In this document: positions 34,140-44,364 of the stretch, piece by piece
Position numbering within the stretch: the first letter of the stretch is position 1
How the letters are laid out: each line of letters starts with the position of its first letter
Origin: Elmis aenea
Taxonomy: Eukaryota > Arthropoda > Insecta > Coleoptera > Elmidae
Assembly (NCBI GenBank): GCA_947652605.1
Contig: OX393576.1
Span: 64,208,966-64,272,965, forward strand
Length of the DNA stretch: 64,000 bases
Reading direction: 5' to 3'
Translations under genes and position numbers: made by a program
Notes under the pieces: model-generated
What the model was told of the DNA's origin: nothing
Database searches by the model: none
What the model saw: only the letters and a program-made list of their open reading frames with translations

Positions 34140-34472
34140 ATGACATCTAATCAACAAACAAAAAATTTGAAAGTCTATTGTCACGATAATAGATTCGTAA
34201 AAATGCGCTTTAATAACGAAGAAAAACGCGATATGCTGCGAATTTTTAATTCATTGAATAGGAATTCTTTATTGTCAAATCAACGATATGCAGAAACATA
34301 TCCAGATAAAAGACAACCCTCGCACACATATTTTTGTACGTTGGACAGAAACTTAGAAAAATATGGGGCTTTTGCCAAAAATATGGCAGAAAGGTTTCAA
34401 ATGACAATTAAAAAACATTTTTATTACAAACATATCCTGAAAAAACACTATATTAAACAGAATTTTAAGTAA
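34140..34472 (+). CDS. transposase N-terminal helix-turn-helix domain (DUF4817-like), standalone frame
   Basis: An open frame of 110 codons. From its second methionine at 34204 it reads MRFNNEEKRDMLRIFNSLNR, followed by RYAETYPDKRQPSHTYFCTL and DRNLEKYGAF. This matches the helix-turn-helix domain at the start of many insect mariner-like transposases (F-NEEK-DML, N---A---YA--YPDR--PS---F--L---L---G-F), where it binds terminal repeats. About 55-60 residues of domain are present. The catalytic DDE region is absent, replaced by about 25 unrelated codons before the stop. The start at 34204 fits the family better than the one at 34140. The domain call is confident; expression is unknown. If made, it could only bind DNA, not cut it. 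Confidence 0.7.
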   Translation: MTSNQQTKNLKVYCHDNRFVKMRFNNEEKRDMLRIFNSLNRNSLLSNQRYAETYPDKRQPSHTYFCTLDRNLEKYGAFAKNMAERFQMTIKKHFYYKHILKKHYIKQNFK

Positions 34473-34479
34473 ATTTGTA

Positions 34480-34620
34480 TAAAGCATCTGATAACGTTTA
34501 GGTAACAAAACTTAAAAGAACGGTAAAAAAAAATTCGCCTCATATCGCGTTTTTACTCGCTATGAAAGTTCATTTTTACAAAACTATTACGATGGCAAGT
34601 AACGGACCTTCAAAACTTTT
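34480..34620 (-). pseudogene. second, decayed copy of the transposase start, facing the first
   Basis: On the - strand near 34597-34470, AATAGTTTTGTAAAAATGAA is followed by a start reading MNFHSE-stop-KRDMRRIF, clearly related to MRFNNEEKRDMLRIF on the + strand at 34204. It breaks down after that with stops and shifts. Its position mirrors the + strand copy, so the two are the inner ends of the palindrome arms. Confidence 0.7.
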
Positions 34621-35139
34621 AGTTTGTTGATTGGTTGTCATGGAAACAACATGAACTACAACGACCGACCTGCCTGATTTATTGTGGTTATTGTTTAAAA
34701 CCAGTTTTTAAATTTGACAATGAATAAAGAAGTAAAATACCATGTGTAATACATCAATGGTATAGAAAAATAAATGCTATTTGATTATGTAAATAGCAAA
34801 AATTGCGCCCATAAGAAAAAATAAAGTTGGTTGTCATAAAACAAAAACGAATTGGTCTAGAAAAAAATTTGTGACCACCATCCGATTCGGCTTAAAAAGT
34901 TGCTTAAGCAATGTTTTTACACATTTGAAATATTTCATACTTCAAAGGAGATTTTCCAAAATCGTATTTTCCGGTTTTTCCTAATTTTCTCGGATACCAT
35001 TTGAGATATTTCCAATTTCCTTTTGGATTATCAATAAGCACAAATTTAGCAACTTTGCCAAATTTAAACCAATACTCTAGCTATTATAATAAGCGAGATC
35101 CCTATGCTTAAACTCTAATTTCAGTCACGCTGTATAGAT

Positions 35140-36980
35140 ATATAAGATTATTATAATTCAAAGTATTATTTTTTAGACGACATATAAAGTTTAAAGCACA
35201 ACATAAACTTTACAATGTCATTACAGTACCACTGAGAGTGTTTCTCGCGATCTACATTTGTTAAAGAAGTAATATCCCCAGCAATAACCGTTTTGTAGGA
35301 ATTATGAGTAATATTTTTTGTAGATGTAATAAAATTTTCCCTAATTATTGCCGCGCAAGGTAGGGAAAGACCAAAGAAAGACGGATTGGGCTTTAATATT
35401 ATGAGGTGGATCGCATAATAAAACTGCGCCTAAGAAGACGGTCCGGAATGTGTGCCTACTCCAAATGATTGATAACATTCTTGTGCACCAACTGGCGCGA
35501 GGCCAACGAATACGTAATTCGAATATCGGTATCAAAACTCTTTGATGGATGAATTTGTTTTTCGTAGTATCAATTATATTAGTGGCTTTCGTTTGCAGAA
35601 ACATAAAACGATTCTAAAGCGTTGCGGAATTAACGGAGCCCAGTAAGCTGTAAGTATCCAGACACCTGCGTTAGGATAATAAAAAATTTGATAAATTTAT
35701 TTAAATGTTTTCCGGTAATAAATTTTAAAATTGAGAAGCATTTGTGTGCATAAAGCCGATTTGTTGTAACTTGTGTAGGTATATTATACTCTCTAGATGT
35801 AATCTTACGTAAATACTTTGATGGTTGGGTTTTAAGACCCGAGGCAAATAAAAACAAGTGTAAATGTAATTTCGAGATTAATTTTCGAGCTGTTTTTCCT
35901 TTGAAGTACAGAAATAAGCTCCGCTACGAATTACTAACATTTAGATGTGTTCACTGCAGGAGATTTTTTAGATTGTATCGATGGTAAATGCATGAGGCGG
36001 ACTTTGCAGAAAAATTAAATCACGTTAAGCGTCCAATGCTTGCAAAGCACGCGTATTGTGAGAGTTTGTTACAGCGCTCATGCGAATAACGTGCTTTAAA
36101 ATACGAACCGTGTATGAATCCTTCGTCACCTATTGTCGTTGTGCAAAGAACAGGTGAACTGAGAGCGCGTTCAACCGCTTCTTGCACACCAATGAAGAGT
36201 ACTTTGCGAACCGGTGTCATGTGCAGACTCTCACAGACGACAATCTTGGGAGCAAATTCTTTTATATGAAACAGCTTATAAGTGTCGAATAATTGAAACA
36301 TATTTTCCGTAAGCTACTTTAAAAGAATTACGCTTATAAAGCGGAAAAACTTTTCTAAAGTAAACTTGTGCGCGATTCTGCAGCCGACGCGTCAGTCCGA
36401 AAGAATAGTTACTGTAATGAACAGCGAACAGAGTTCACTCTGGTGGGAATATAAAGAAAAGTTTAGTGCTGAAAGAAGGAGTACGTGTGGGAGGTTCAAG
36501 CAAGATGGAACGTTATGAAGCCCACACTAAATTTCATTTTCTTGTTGGGTAAAGTTGCAAGCGTAGCGCTCGTATGCCATATATATTTTGTCTGGTAGCT
36601 ACGTGTTTTCCGTGTAAAGATGAACATTAAATAAATTTAAGATTGTTCTGCTTTATCTGTCTTATTATCAGCCAACATAAAACGAAATGTTTTTCTATTA
36701 CTTCTGTTATGGTTTCAATAAAACAACTTTCGTTTCTTCGCTTTAAGAGGCTAATCGACTACGCTTAGCAGTTTTTAACGACAAGAAATTGTTTACCTGG
36801 AAACAGCTTCCATACCCTCTTCCTAAATATTTAAAACTCGATAATTACCAATAGGTACATAAATAATAATATTTCGCTCTTTTATTGTTATATTCCGAAA
36901 CACAACCAGAGTAAAACATTGTGTAATTCTGGTAACATTGAACTTTACAATTCAACAGAGATTATTATGATCGAAGTCCA
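35140..36980. other. non-coding interval, no gene supported
   Basis: Several short - strand frames (87 codons ending at 35341, 75 at 35630, 93 at 36020) have no recognisable domain. A slightly GC-richer patch lies near 36020-36250. No repeat ends are found. Confidence 0.45.
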
Positions 36981-36984
36981 TCTA

Positions 36985-38436
36985 CAGAGTGTTTCAGACC
37001 ACTCGTACCAGCACTTTTATTCGAAAATGCGACGTCTGACAAAGATGAGGAAAAAAAATCTATAACAAAAGTGCATATGCAGAATTGACTGACGCTATAG
37101 CGGTTTTCGTGATTAAACCGGAAGAGGCTGAATCCGGAAGTAGCTTTAAAAACTTAAATAGAACCATCCAGTTCTTATTGCATAATTAGAAAGATATTTG
37201 ATAAATAAACACTTTTTACTTAAAACATTTTTTGATTTCAGTATAGTTTGTAATCCATTGGACCTAAATCATAACAATATTTAAAACCCTATTTGCATGT
37301 AACTGAGTTCTTGACACCCCTTTTTTTTTGTTAGTTTTGTATTTAATTCAACGAAATTTTAGACATATCCTACGTGCAAAAAAAACAATTATTTTTTTGA
37401 GCACATGCACACAATTGTTTCACTTCCGGTTTCGCCGCAAATGACCCTAACTTTGTACCGAGCTTGTTGGCTGGTTGGTAAAATAAGCTAACTTGTAATC
37501 GGGAGGTCCTGGGTTCGATTCCCAGGGCTGACTGTCATTGTAGAGGTTTCAGCTGGTTTGCTCCATGGTTAAGGAAAATGCTGTGGCAGTACTTCCACCT
37601 ATCCTTACCCATCCTTGACTATCCACATCCCTACCCATTATGCTTGTACCTCTAACGACTGAAGAGAAGGTCAACCCCCCTATAGCAGTCTCCGCGCGAG
37701 CGGAAAAAACATGTAACCTTTTTGACCTAACTTTGTTATTTTCTGTATATTTTTACATTTTTGGAAAAAGGAAGCCATTTTGAATACAACTGCACTCTTT
37801 TGGTTAATATACTACTACAATTTTGTTTTAAAAAAAATGACCCATACTCAATTAAAAAATATATTTTCGTCCAAAAATTATTTGATGTTATAAACATTAA
37901 CCAAAATAGTGCAGTTGCATTCAAAAGTGCTTCATCTTTCCCAAAACGTAAAAATTTACAGGGCGTTCCATTTGAAATAACAAAGTTAGGGTCGTTTCCG
38001 GCGGAACCGGAAGTGAAACAATTGTGTGCATGTGCTCAAAAAATCCGGTTTTCTGCACGTATGATAAGTCTAAAGTTTCGTTTAATTAAATACAAAACTA
38101 AAGAATAAAAGGAGATATATAGAACTCAGTTACATGCGAAATGTTGTTATGATTTAGGTCCAATAGATTACAAACTTTACTGATAATGAAAACATTTTTC
38201 AAGTAAAATGTGCTTATTTATCAAATATCTTTTTAATTATGCAATAAAAACTGGATGGTTTTATCCAAGTTTTTAAAGTTAAGTACTTCCGGATTCGGCC
38301 ACTTCCGGTTTAATCAAGAAAACCGCTATAGCGTCAGTCAATTCTGCATATACACTTTTGTCATAGAATTTTTCCACATTTTGTCAGACGTCGCATTTTT
38401 GAATAAATGTGCTGGTACGGGTGGTCTGAAACCCTG
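36985..38436. mobile_element. palindromic TA-flanked element, CAGAGTGTTTCAGACCAC family, with a SINE in its loop
   Basis: The left end CAGAGTGTTTCAGACCACTC pairs with the right end (GGGTGGTCTGAAACCCTG), TA outside. The arms remain paired over about 450 bp: CTGACGCTATAGCGGTTTTC near 37090 with GAAAACCGCTATAGCGTCAG near 38318, and CACACAATTGTTTCACTTCC with GGAAGTGAAACAATTGTGTG. The interior includes an AACTTTGTTATTT word and TACAGGGCGTTCCATTTGAA near 37957. No transposase piece is recognised. Confidence 0.9.
37457..37723 (+). mobile_element. tRNA-derived SINE
   Basis: A tRNA-like head has an A-box-like TTGGCTGGTTGG near 37467 and a perfect B-box-like GGTTCGATTCC near 37511, within TCCTGGGTTCGATTCCCAGG (a tRNA T-arm stem). 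This is an RNA polymerase III internal promoter. The body continues with GTAGAGGTTTCAGCTGG and ends near GAAAAAACATGTAACC. Flanking copies GACCCTAACTTTGT (37443-37456) and GACCTAACTTTGT (37724-37736) are a near-perfect target duplication. It sits in the loop of the palindrome at 36985-38436. I cannot name the source tRNA. Confidence 0.85.
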
Positions 38437-38514
38437 TATAGCTCAAAAAGAAAGATGGGTATAGTAAATTCTCAACAAAAAAACTGCTTTATGAATTTTT
38501 ACACAGGGTGTTAA

Positions 38515-38735
38515 ATGAGAGTCTCGTATATAGATTTAAGAATAGCAAACAGCAACAGATGCGCGGACGGAATTAACAGAATATTAAGGTCGAAGGAAGT
38601 ATCGCGAGAAGCAAAAATAAGAGTATACAAGACCAACTCTAACATATAGCAGGGAGACATGGGTAATGAACAAAACCACACAGTTAAAGCTAGAAGCTGG
38701 GAAACGGAAGATTCTTCGAAGAATATTTGGTGAAA
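38515..38735 (+). pseudogene. LINE fragment (reverse transcriptase C-terminal region)
   Basis: The + strand encodes RIANSNRCADGINRIL, then RSKEVSREAKIRVYKT and, after a stop and shift, G.TW..NKTTQLKLEAGKR and ILRRIFG. These are the landmarks found after the RT core in the same LINE assemblage as 2911-3711 (KI.IYKT, ETW, R.ILR.IFG). The copy is short and broken at both ends. Confidence 0.7.
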
Positions 38736-38739
38736 AAAA

Positions 38740-38995
38740 AAGTTAAAAACAGTTGGGAACGAAGAACTAAATTTCAGATACTACGAGTAAGGAAGTGTTA
38801 CCAAAATAAAGGAAAACGTAATTTAATATTCATTTTTAATTTTTTTATCCTATCTTGGTCACGAGATTTAATAACTTTATCAAATAAATTTACAGCACGA
38901 CCTCGCAAATTTTTGCAAGCGCTTGCAGTGTAAAATGTCACATGCGAGAACGTTTTCAATTTTTGTAAATATGTCACTACTATATCGAGACGAAA
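38740..38995. other. non-coding interval, no gene seen
   Basis: AT-rich; nothing recognised. Confidence 0.5.
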
Positions 38996-38999
38996 TTGT

Positions 39000-39447
39000 C
39001 ATTAAATATTAACGAAGTTTTTGCAACAAACAGAACTTAGATATCCCTAAAGGTTTAAGAGATGCACCCTTGTAAATGTCTTTGTGGAGTCCAAACGTGC
39101 AAACTTTTTTTGACTTTGTTATTTTTCGAACAATAATGTCAAAAACCATTTTAAAATTTAGATCACAATAAACTTACCTTCCTGCAAGATATGATAGCGC
39201 TTATTTGTCTCTCAGTTCATATTGATGCAATAAAAACTTAAAATACCGCGATATTTTTTAAGTTTTCCCAATGGAAGCGGAAATGCTAACCACATTAAAA
39301 ATGCAAGTGGAGAATCTTACGTAGTTTTTGATTCTGAACAAGTATGATCCTTACACTTTTGTCGTAAAATAATCGGGGAAGCCAATACTTACAACTATTT
39401 AACTTTGCATAGTAAAGTCGTATGTACCATACTCTCAATCTACCCTG
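39000..39447 (-). mobile_element. one-ended CAGGGTAGATTGAG mariner-like fragment
   Basis: On - from 39447, CAGGGTAGATTGAGAGTATG, then GTACATACGACTTTAC, with TA outside. The fragment has the AT-rich non-coding arm style of its class. The left boundary is uncertain. Confidence 0.5.
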
Positions 39448-39454
39448 TATATTT

Positions 39455-40745
39455 AATTTCATAAGAAAGTGGGTAAACTTAGTACACTAATTCAGTACTT
39501 TTAAATCGACAGAAATACAAAGACACAAAGAACAATGCACCAACACCGCTTTTATAATAAACGATTTATTTATCAAATACAAGATAATATTTTAAAGTTA
39601 CTATTGTTTTAACCATCCAATTAATTTTTATCGGTCCGGAAGGAAATATTATGAACAATTTAAAAATAAACTTATTTAGCAGCTGCCCTATTACACTTTG
39701 CTTTGGTGCAACTATTATTAAATTATCAACGAAATTGTTAAAAGCTTCTAAAGTAATTACAGGAATTGATGCAATTTACTTTATGACTATCATGGTGAAA
39801 TAGAAGTTTCAGTTCACAAACTTTTACGTTATAATATATACGCGACGCGAGTGTTGACTGTGTTTAGTTTCGTTATAATATCTAGATAAAACGTTGTCTG
39901 GTGGCACTGATACAACTTAAAACCGAAACTCCGTGTAATAGTAACCACAAATCTACACCAAGTACTCTTTTCTCGGTTCGGGGTTAAGGTATTTGGGTCA
40001 ATTTGTCATACTTTGTTTACAGAGCACTGGAAATCGCTAGTTATGATTTATTTGACTAAAGTTGGTGGCTCTCGGCAGATAACTTTGTAAATATTTGATC
40101 TAGCGAGTAATATTTTTAAGTATTTACCTACAAAATTAAATTAATGTGCATGAAAATTATTTAGTTGACCGAACAGAACAACTTAATCATTTAATAATTA
40201 AATTAGTGTCAGATATAAAGATTTTGGGTTCATTTTACTCATAAACCGACTTATATGTTTTAGAATTCCAACTTTATACAAATTAAATTTGATAAGGCTT
40301 CCAAATAAAGTTTAATACATTTGCGAAGGTGTAACAACTCCCAAGTAGCTTAGACAACGTAGAATATAATAAAGGTAATATTTAGTTTTTCTTTAAACAC
40401 GCACCAGATATTAATCCACTAAGAACATTAGGTCTAAAACAAGTGAAACTCAGAGGAAATAGGCCTCGAAAGTGTAAGAGAGATCAATCAAGTTTATATA
40501 TAACACGAAATTAGATAATTGATTTACTTACAAGACTAGCAATTCGAGGAAAATGAGTACCGATACGCATCGGGTGTAGACCAAGCGATCCATTTTTCCG
40601 GGAATAGAATACACGAGGCACCCTAAGTCTAGGGAAATGCAGATAAACAGTCTGAATAGAGACACATGTTGCAGGGAAATATAGAAATATATAATGTACG
40701 AATGCTTCACTGTAAAAGTGTATACAAAAATTGTGTAAACATATA
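39455..40745. other. non-coding interval, no gene seen
   Basis: No recognisable coding or repeat boundary. Confidence 0.5.
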
Positions 40746-40750
40746 CAGTA

Positions 40751-41465
40751 CAGTCTTAGCTACAATTGGCGAAAATATTCTGTTTTAAATACCTTCATTT
40801 ATTTGTTGTGACGTCACAAACATTTTTTAAAAATTGGTTGGTATAATTTTTTTGGTGTATTCTTGTAGAGCATTTTCAGAACTTTTCAACGATCTTGACT
40901 TTTAGAAGACGTTTAGCAGCAATGCAAAAAAAACTAATTTGAGCTAGTAGGTTATTTAATCAAAACTTGTTTAAAAAAATAATTAGGTACTCATAATCAA
41001 GAGCCAACTTAAAAACACTTCCTTCTGTAAAGACGATGCCAGTTATGCATAGACAACAATGGCTCACAGTTTGAGCAATTTTTGTCCTGTTTTATTATCG
41101 TTGTGGTATAATATCCAATAGCAGTGTTCTCATTAGTAATAGTTATTCAGATTCCACTGACGTACAGTTAAGCAAGTGTAAAAACCTTAAAAAAAGCTGC
41201 TTGATTATGAGTAATTATTTTTTTTAAACAGAAGTTTTGATTAAATGGCCTACTAGCTCAGACTAGTTTTTTTTCATGTTTTACAAACATTTCATAATAT
41301 AACCCTACCAAAATTCTAGACCGTTGAAAAGTACTGAAAATGCTCTACAAGAACACACCAAAAAAATTGTACCAATCAATTTTTAAAAAATGTCAGTGAC
41401 GTCACAACAAATAAATGAAGGTGTTTGAAACAGATTTTTTTTTCGCCAAGTTGTAGCTAAGACTA
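40751..41465. mobile_element. palindromic element, CAGTCTTAGCTACAA family
   Basis: CAGTCTTAGCTACAATTGGC at the left pairs with CGCCAAGTTGTAGCTAAGAC at the right. Inner pairs are TTCATTTATTTGTTGTGACG with CGTCACAACAAATAAATGAA, and GTAGAGCATTTTCAGAAC with CTGAAAATGCTCTACAAG. Arms are about 300 bp and the loop about 41045-41165. TA sits at the left end. No coding remnant. Confidence 0.85.
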
Positions 41466-41469
41466 TCCC

Positions 41470-42460
41470 ATTTAATAATATACATGGTTTGTTGATGGTT
41501 AAATCACAATTGAAGTCGCTAGTCTTGGGCCACTTTGTAGAACAGACTGTATAAACAAAGAACATAAAATTATTCTGCTCAGGTATTTTTAATTGTTGGT
41601 TTGTTTTAAGCTAATACGTCTCATAGTAAAAAGGCGTTGGAAATAAATATACTGGTGAATTAAATAAACGTCTAAAGGTTTTAATGGCGCCAAGGGATCA
41701 ATTACCAGCTTATTAATAAACTTATCTCAACCACCAAGTACCGTAAAGACGTTTATGGTTTTATTAATGGTTCTATAACAACCCATTACTTAATCCTAAA
41801 TAGTTATTACAATTTAAATAAGCTTGAATATGTGTATGTCTGTGGCGAATTTTTATAGTATTTTAATGATGTTTTCGAATATAAATTTATAAACCATAAA
41901 ACATTGGATTTAATAGTTGTCACAGCCACCACAGTAGTTGGTAGCAACACGAGACAGCGTACGGTCATCAATATCTGGTACATCCATCACCACGGCATGT
42001 GACACTTCTATAACGATAGCATTACCCGCCACACCTGACATTCTAAAACTAGATCATAGCCGGTCTCATCAAATAAACAGATTGCGTTTTTAATATTATT
42101 CGTGCGACCGGCCCGCTAACTACTTTGAATAATTAGTGAAATCCAAAACGGTTCTGGCTTGCTTACGCCTCGCGAGTTAAACCCGTGTATGAGGCAATAA
42201 AAAAAAATTGTAATTTGCATCCGCATAAAATACGAGGCATTGCAAATACTCGACAGCAACACGCCATCCCGATCCAGTCTGACTAACTCAATGAAGTACG
42301 CCAAAGACAAAGTAGATGAGACAGGCGGATGCAAATAGAAGATGTCGGCTCCATTTGAATTTCAAAATGATTGAATCACGTATTTGCTTAGATAGTGAGT
42401 GCCTTCAGGTAATTTATGAGAACGCAAAATGTGAGACAATCTAATATTCATTGTATTTTT
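41470..42460. other. non-coding interval, no gene seen
   Basis: A GC-richer patch near 41920-42340 has no recognisable protein. The rest is AT-rich. Confidence 0.45.
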
Positions 42461-42464
42461 ATGC

Positions 42465-42740
42465 TTATGTATATACATAAAGGTACATACACCTACTTGC
42501 ATAACAAAATAAATATGCATAAAAATACGTTATTCCTGATAATACAGTTTTGGAAATTGAAAATTGTAAAAAATACAAATTAATTAATATCTCTGTTGCT
42601 AAAGTAGTAAGAAAAAATTTTTTAACATCGGAATTGTCTGCATCCAAAAGCTACATCAATGAAAACTATTTTTAAATATATTAAGTGTTCGATTTCCGCG
42701 ATAGAATATGTCATATTTTTATTTTAAATACAACACCCTG
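42465..42740 (-). mobile_element. one-ended CAGGGTGTTGTATTT mariner-like fragment
   Basis: On - from 42740, CAGGGTGTTGTATTTAAAAT, with TA outside. A partial direct repeat of its interior (ATTAATTAATATCTCTG near 42580, then GCTACATCAATG) recurs at 42893-42945 (ATTAATTAATGTCTCAG, then GCTACATTAGG). Confidence 0.5.
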
Positions 42741-42749
42741 TATATTAAA

Positions 42750-43335
42750 GGTATTTTTGCAGATAATTTTATTGTCTCCAAAAAACGTCAGGCATGTGCC
42801 ATGTCTAAAATTAAAGTTTTCTAGTAGGTACAATTTCAAAAAAATTTAAACAATTTGGTGGAGGTGCCAGGGTTTTCTAAGTAAATGGAAATTAATTAAT
42901 GTCTCAGTTTTTAAGATCAAAGTTGTTTGAATTCATAAGCTACATTAGGCCCGTGCAAAGGGCCAATTGTAAGTTTTATAACATTGTAACGGGCCGCACC
43001 ACTTTCCAGTGGATATGGAGATTCTTCTAAGTGTGAAGATACCGGAAAAATTTTGAAAGTTTTTTTTTTTCGCGCATAAATTTTCAATATGACCAACGCA
43101 GTGACACAAATGGATTTCTAAAAAATTCGGTTTTCAATTTCTTAGTCAGAAGCGTAGTTAATTCGAAGCTATTTTTTCATTTTTAATTTCTAAATCATTT
43201 TTTAATACAAAACAGAGATTCTCAGGTGTTGTAGTTCCCTTCATCCTTACCAAATCTAATAATTCTTTAGTAACATTTAACATTTTATCTACTCCACGCA
43301 AAATATTACAAGTTGAGGTATGCATTTCTGTTTCT
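42750..43335. other. non-coding interval, no gene seen
   Basis: Contains the partial repeat noted at 42893-42945. A 64-codon - strand frame at 43158-43352 is unrecognised and probably lies in LINE-flanking sequence. Confidence 0.4.
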
Positions 43336-43339
43336 GTAT

Positions 43340-43760
43340 TAAGTTTCTCCACTTCTACCTATCGTTAGCTAATTGTGGCACATCTCTCCAGTTGACTGCT
43401 TTTTCTTCTAGTCTCTTCCTCACTCCTTTTTCCCATTTTATTCTTGGTCTTTCTCTATTTCTTTTTCCCTCCATCTTCATTTTTCATCCTATTTTCGCGT
43501 ATCTCTTTTCTTGCATGCGTAGTAGATGTCCAAGCTAATTGATTCGTCTCCATCTTTTTCTAAATATCTGTAACTTTTAGGGTTTTTCGAATTTTTTCGT
43601 TACTGATTTTATCGATCAGTCTACATCCTTCTATTCTTCCTAGAAATCTCATTTTTTGTGTCTGTAAGTCGACCTTTATGTCTAAATTTTGTGTGAATTG
43701 GTTAAAATAATGACACCGTACTTTTTTGTGCATTAGTAAAAGGTTAGACGACTGGAGCAT
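43340..43760 (-). pseudogene. LINE 3' fragment (reverse transcriptase C-terminal region)
   Basis: The - strand encodes QTQKMRFLGRIEGCRLIDK, then ISNEKIRKTLKV, then with shifts KMETNQLAWTS and RNRERPRIKWEKGVRKR, LEEKAVNWRDV. MRFL.RIEG..R.D...NE.IR..L and RPR..WE are the usual order at the C-terminus of animal RTE/Jockey-like LINE polyproteins. At least one frameshift is present. The upstream part is absent, replaced near 43709-43775 by a 67-bp repeat also seen at 24300. Confidence 0.8.
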
Positions 43761-43775
43761 GCGATAATTTAAAAA
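43709..43775. repeat. 67-bp direct repeat, copy 2
   Basis: Matches 24300-24366 (GCATTAGTAAAAGGTTAGAC core). It adjoins the 5' truncation point of the LINE remnant. Confidence 0.6.
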
Positions 43776-44120
43776 AAGGAATCACTTCACATTCTTTTCC
43801 TGGTTTTTAAGCGCTGCATTTCAAAGCAAGCAAAGAGGGTGGTTCTTTGATAACTATTAAACAAATCCCTTGTAATTATGAATACGACTTTTTTAAATCC
43901 ATCGTGTATAAACTTTGAAATAAAGAAATTTTTTTTTGCTGCAAATATTTTTATAAAACTTAGATTACATGACATTGTTATTAAATGAATTAACAAGTAA
44001 AATATATTACCAAGTTCGTAAATATTAAAGTGATCCATCAACTCAATTATTGCAAGCAGTAATTTTATTAAAAATCGCTTAGACTTTGTTTAGAATGTTT
44101 TATGAAAGTCAAATATTAGC

Positions 44121-44348
44121 AATTAAAAACTCTGGATTTACAGGACGGTTTTATTGATTTTGGTTAAAAATCCGACGTTTCACACTTAATGTTTTTAAGG
44201 CTTCTTCAAGGGAATTTTAACATTTGAAGAAGCCTTAAAAACATTAAGTGCGAAACGTCGGATTTTTAACCAAAATCAATAAAACCGTCCTGTAAATCCA
44301 GAGTTTTTAATTTCTAAACCTTAAAACAACGGACGTTCAAAAATTTAT
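44121..44348. mobile_element. near-perfect 89-bp-arm hairpin flanked by a 14-bp direct repeat (Penelope-like?)
   Basis: The arms 44121-44209 and 44224-44312 are complementary with a single mismatch, around a 14-base loop (GGGAATTTTAACAT). The right arm reads TTGAAGAAGCCTTAAAAACA, then GCGAAACGTCGGATTTTT. GAAACGTCGG-type words are familiar from Penelope-like retroelements with hammerhead ribozyme motifs, though no full ribozyme core is present. AGTCAAATATTAGC lies on both sides (44107-44120 and 44349-44362), as after retroposition. A 36-bp tail (44313-44348) includes ACAACGGACGTTCA, also found at 62061-62074. Confidence 0.75.
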
Positions 44349-44364
44349 AGTCAAATATTAGCCG

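Larger units (their letters stand above)
33650..35132. mobile_element. palindromic mariner-like element with inward-facing transposase starts
   Basis: The right end reads CAGTCACGCTG-TA at 35132 (one change from CACCCTG). The left end is less clear and lies near 33650. The arms pair over roughly 400 bp: GCCGAATCGGATGGTGGTCA near 33890 with TGACCACCATCCGATTCGGC near 34870, and AGGCCGGTCGTTGTAGTT near 34111 with AACTACAACGACCGACCTGC. The left arm leads into an intact 110-codon frame (34140-34472), and the right arm leads, on the other strand, into a second decayed copy of the same start. Confidence 0.82.

Noticed and set aside
37507..37530. A tRNA gene
   Set aside because: Only a tRNA-like T arm and A/B boxes are present. 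The 3' part is a SINE body and the unit has a target duplication.
37761..38108. 115-codon open frame on +
   Set aside because: It lies wholly inside an arm of the palindromic element 36985-38436 and has no domain.
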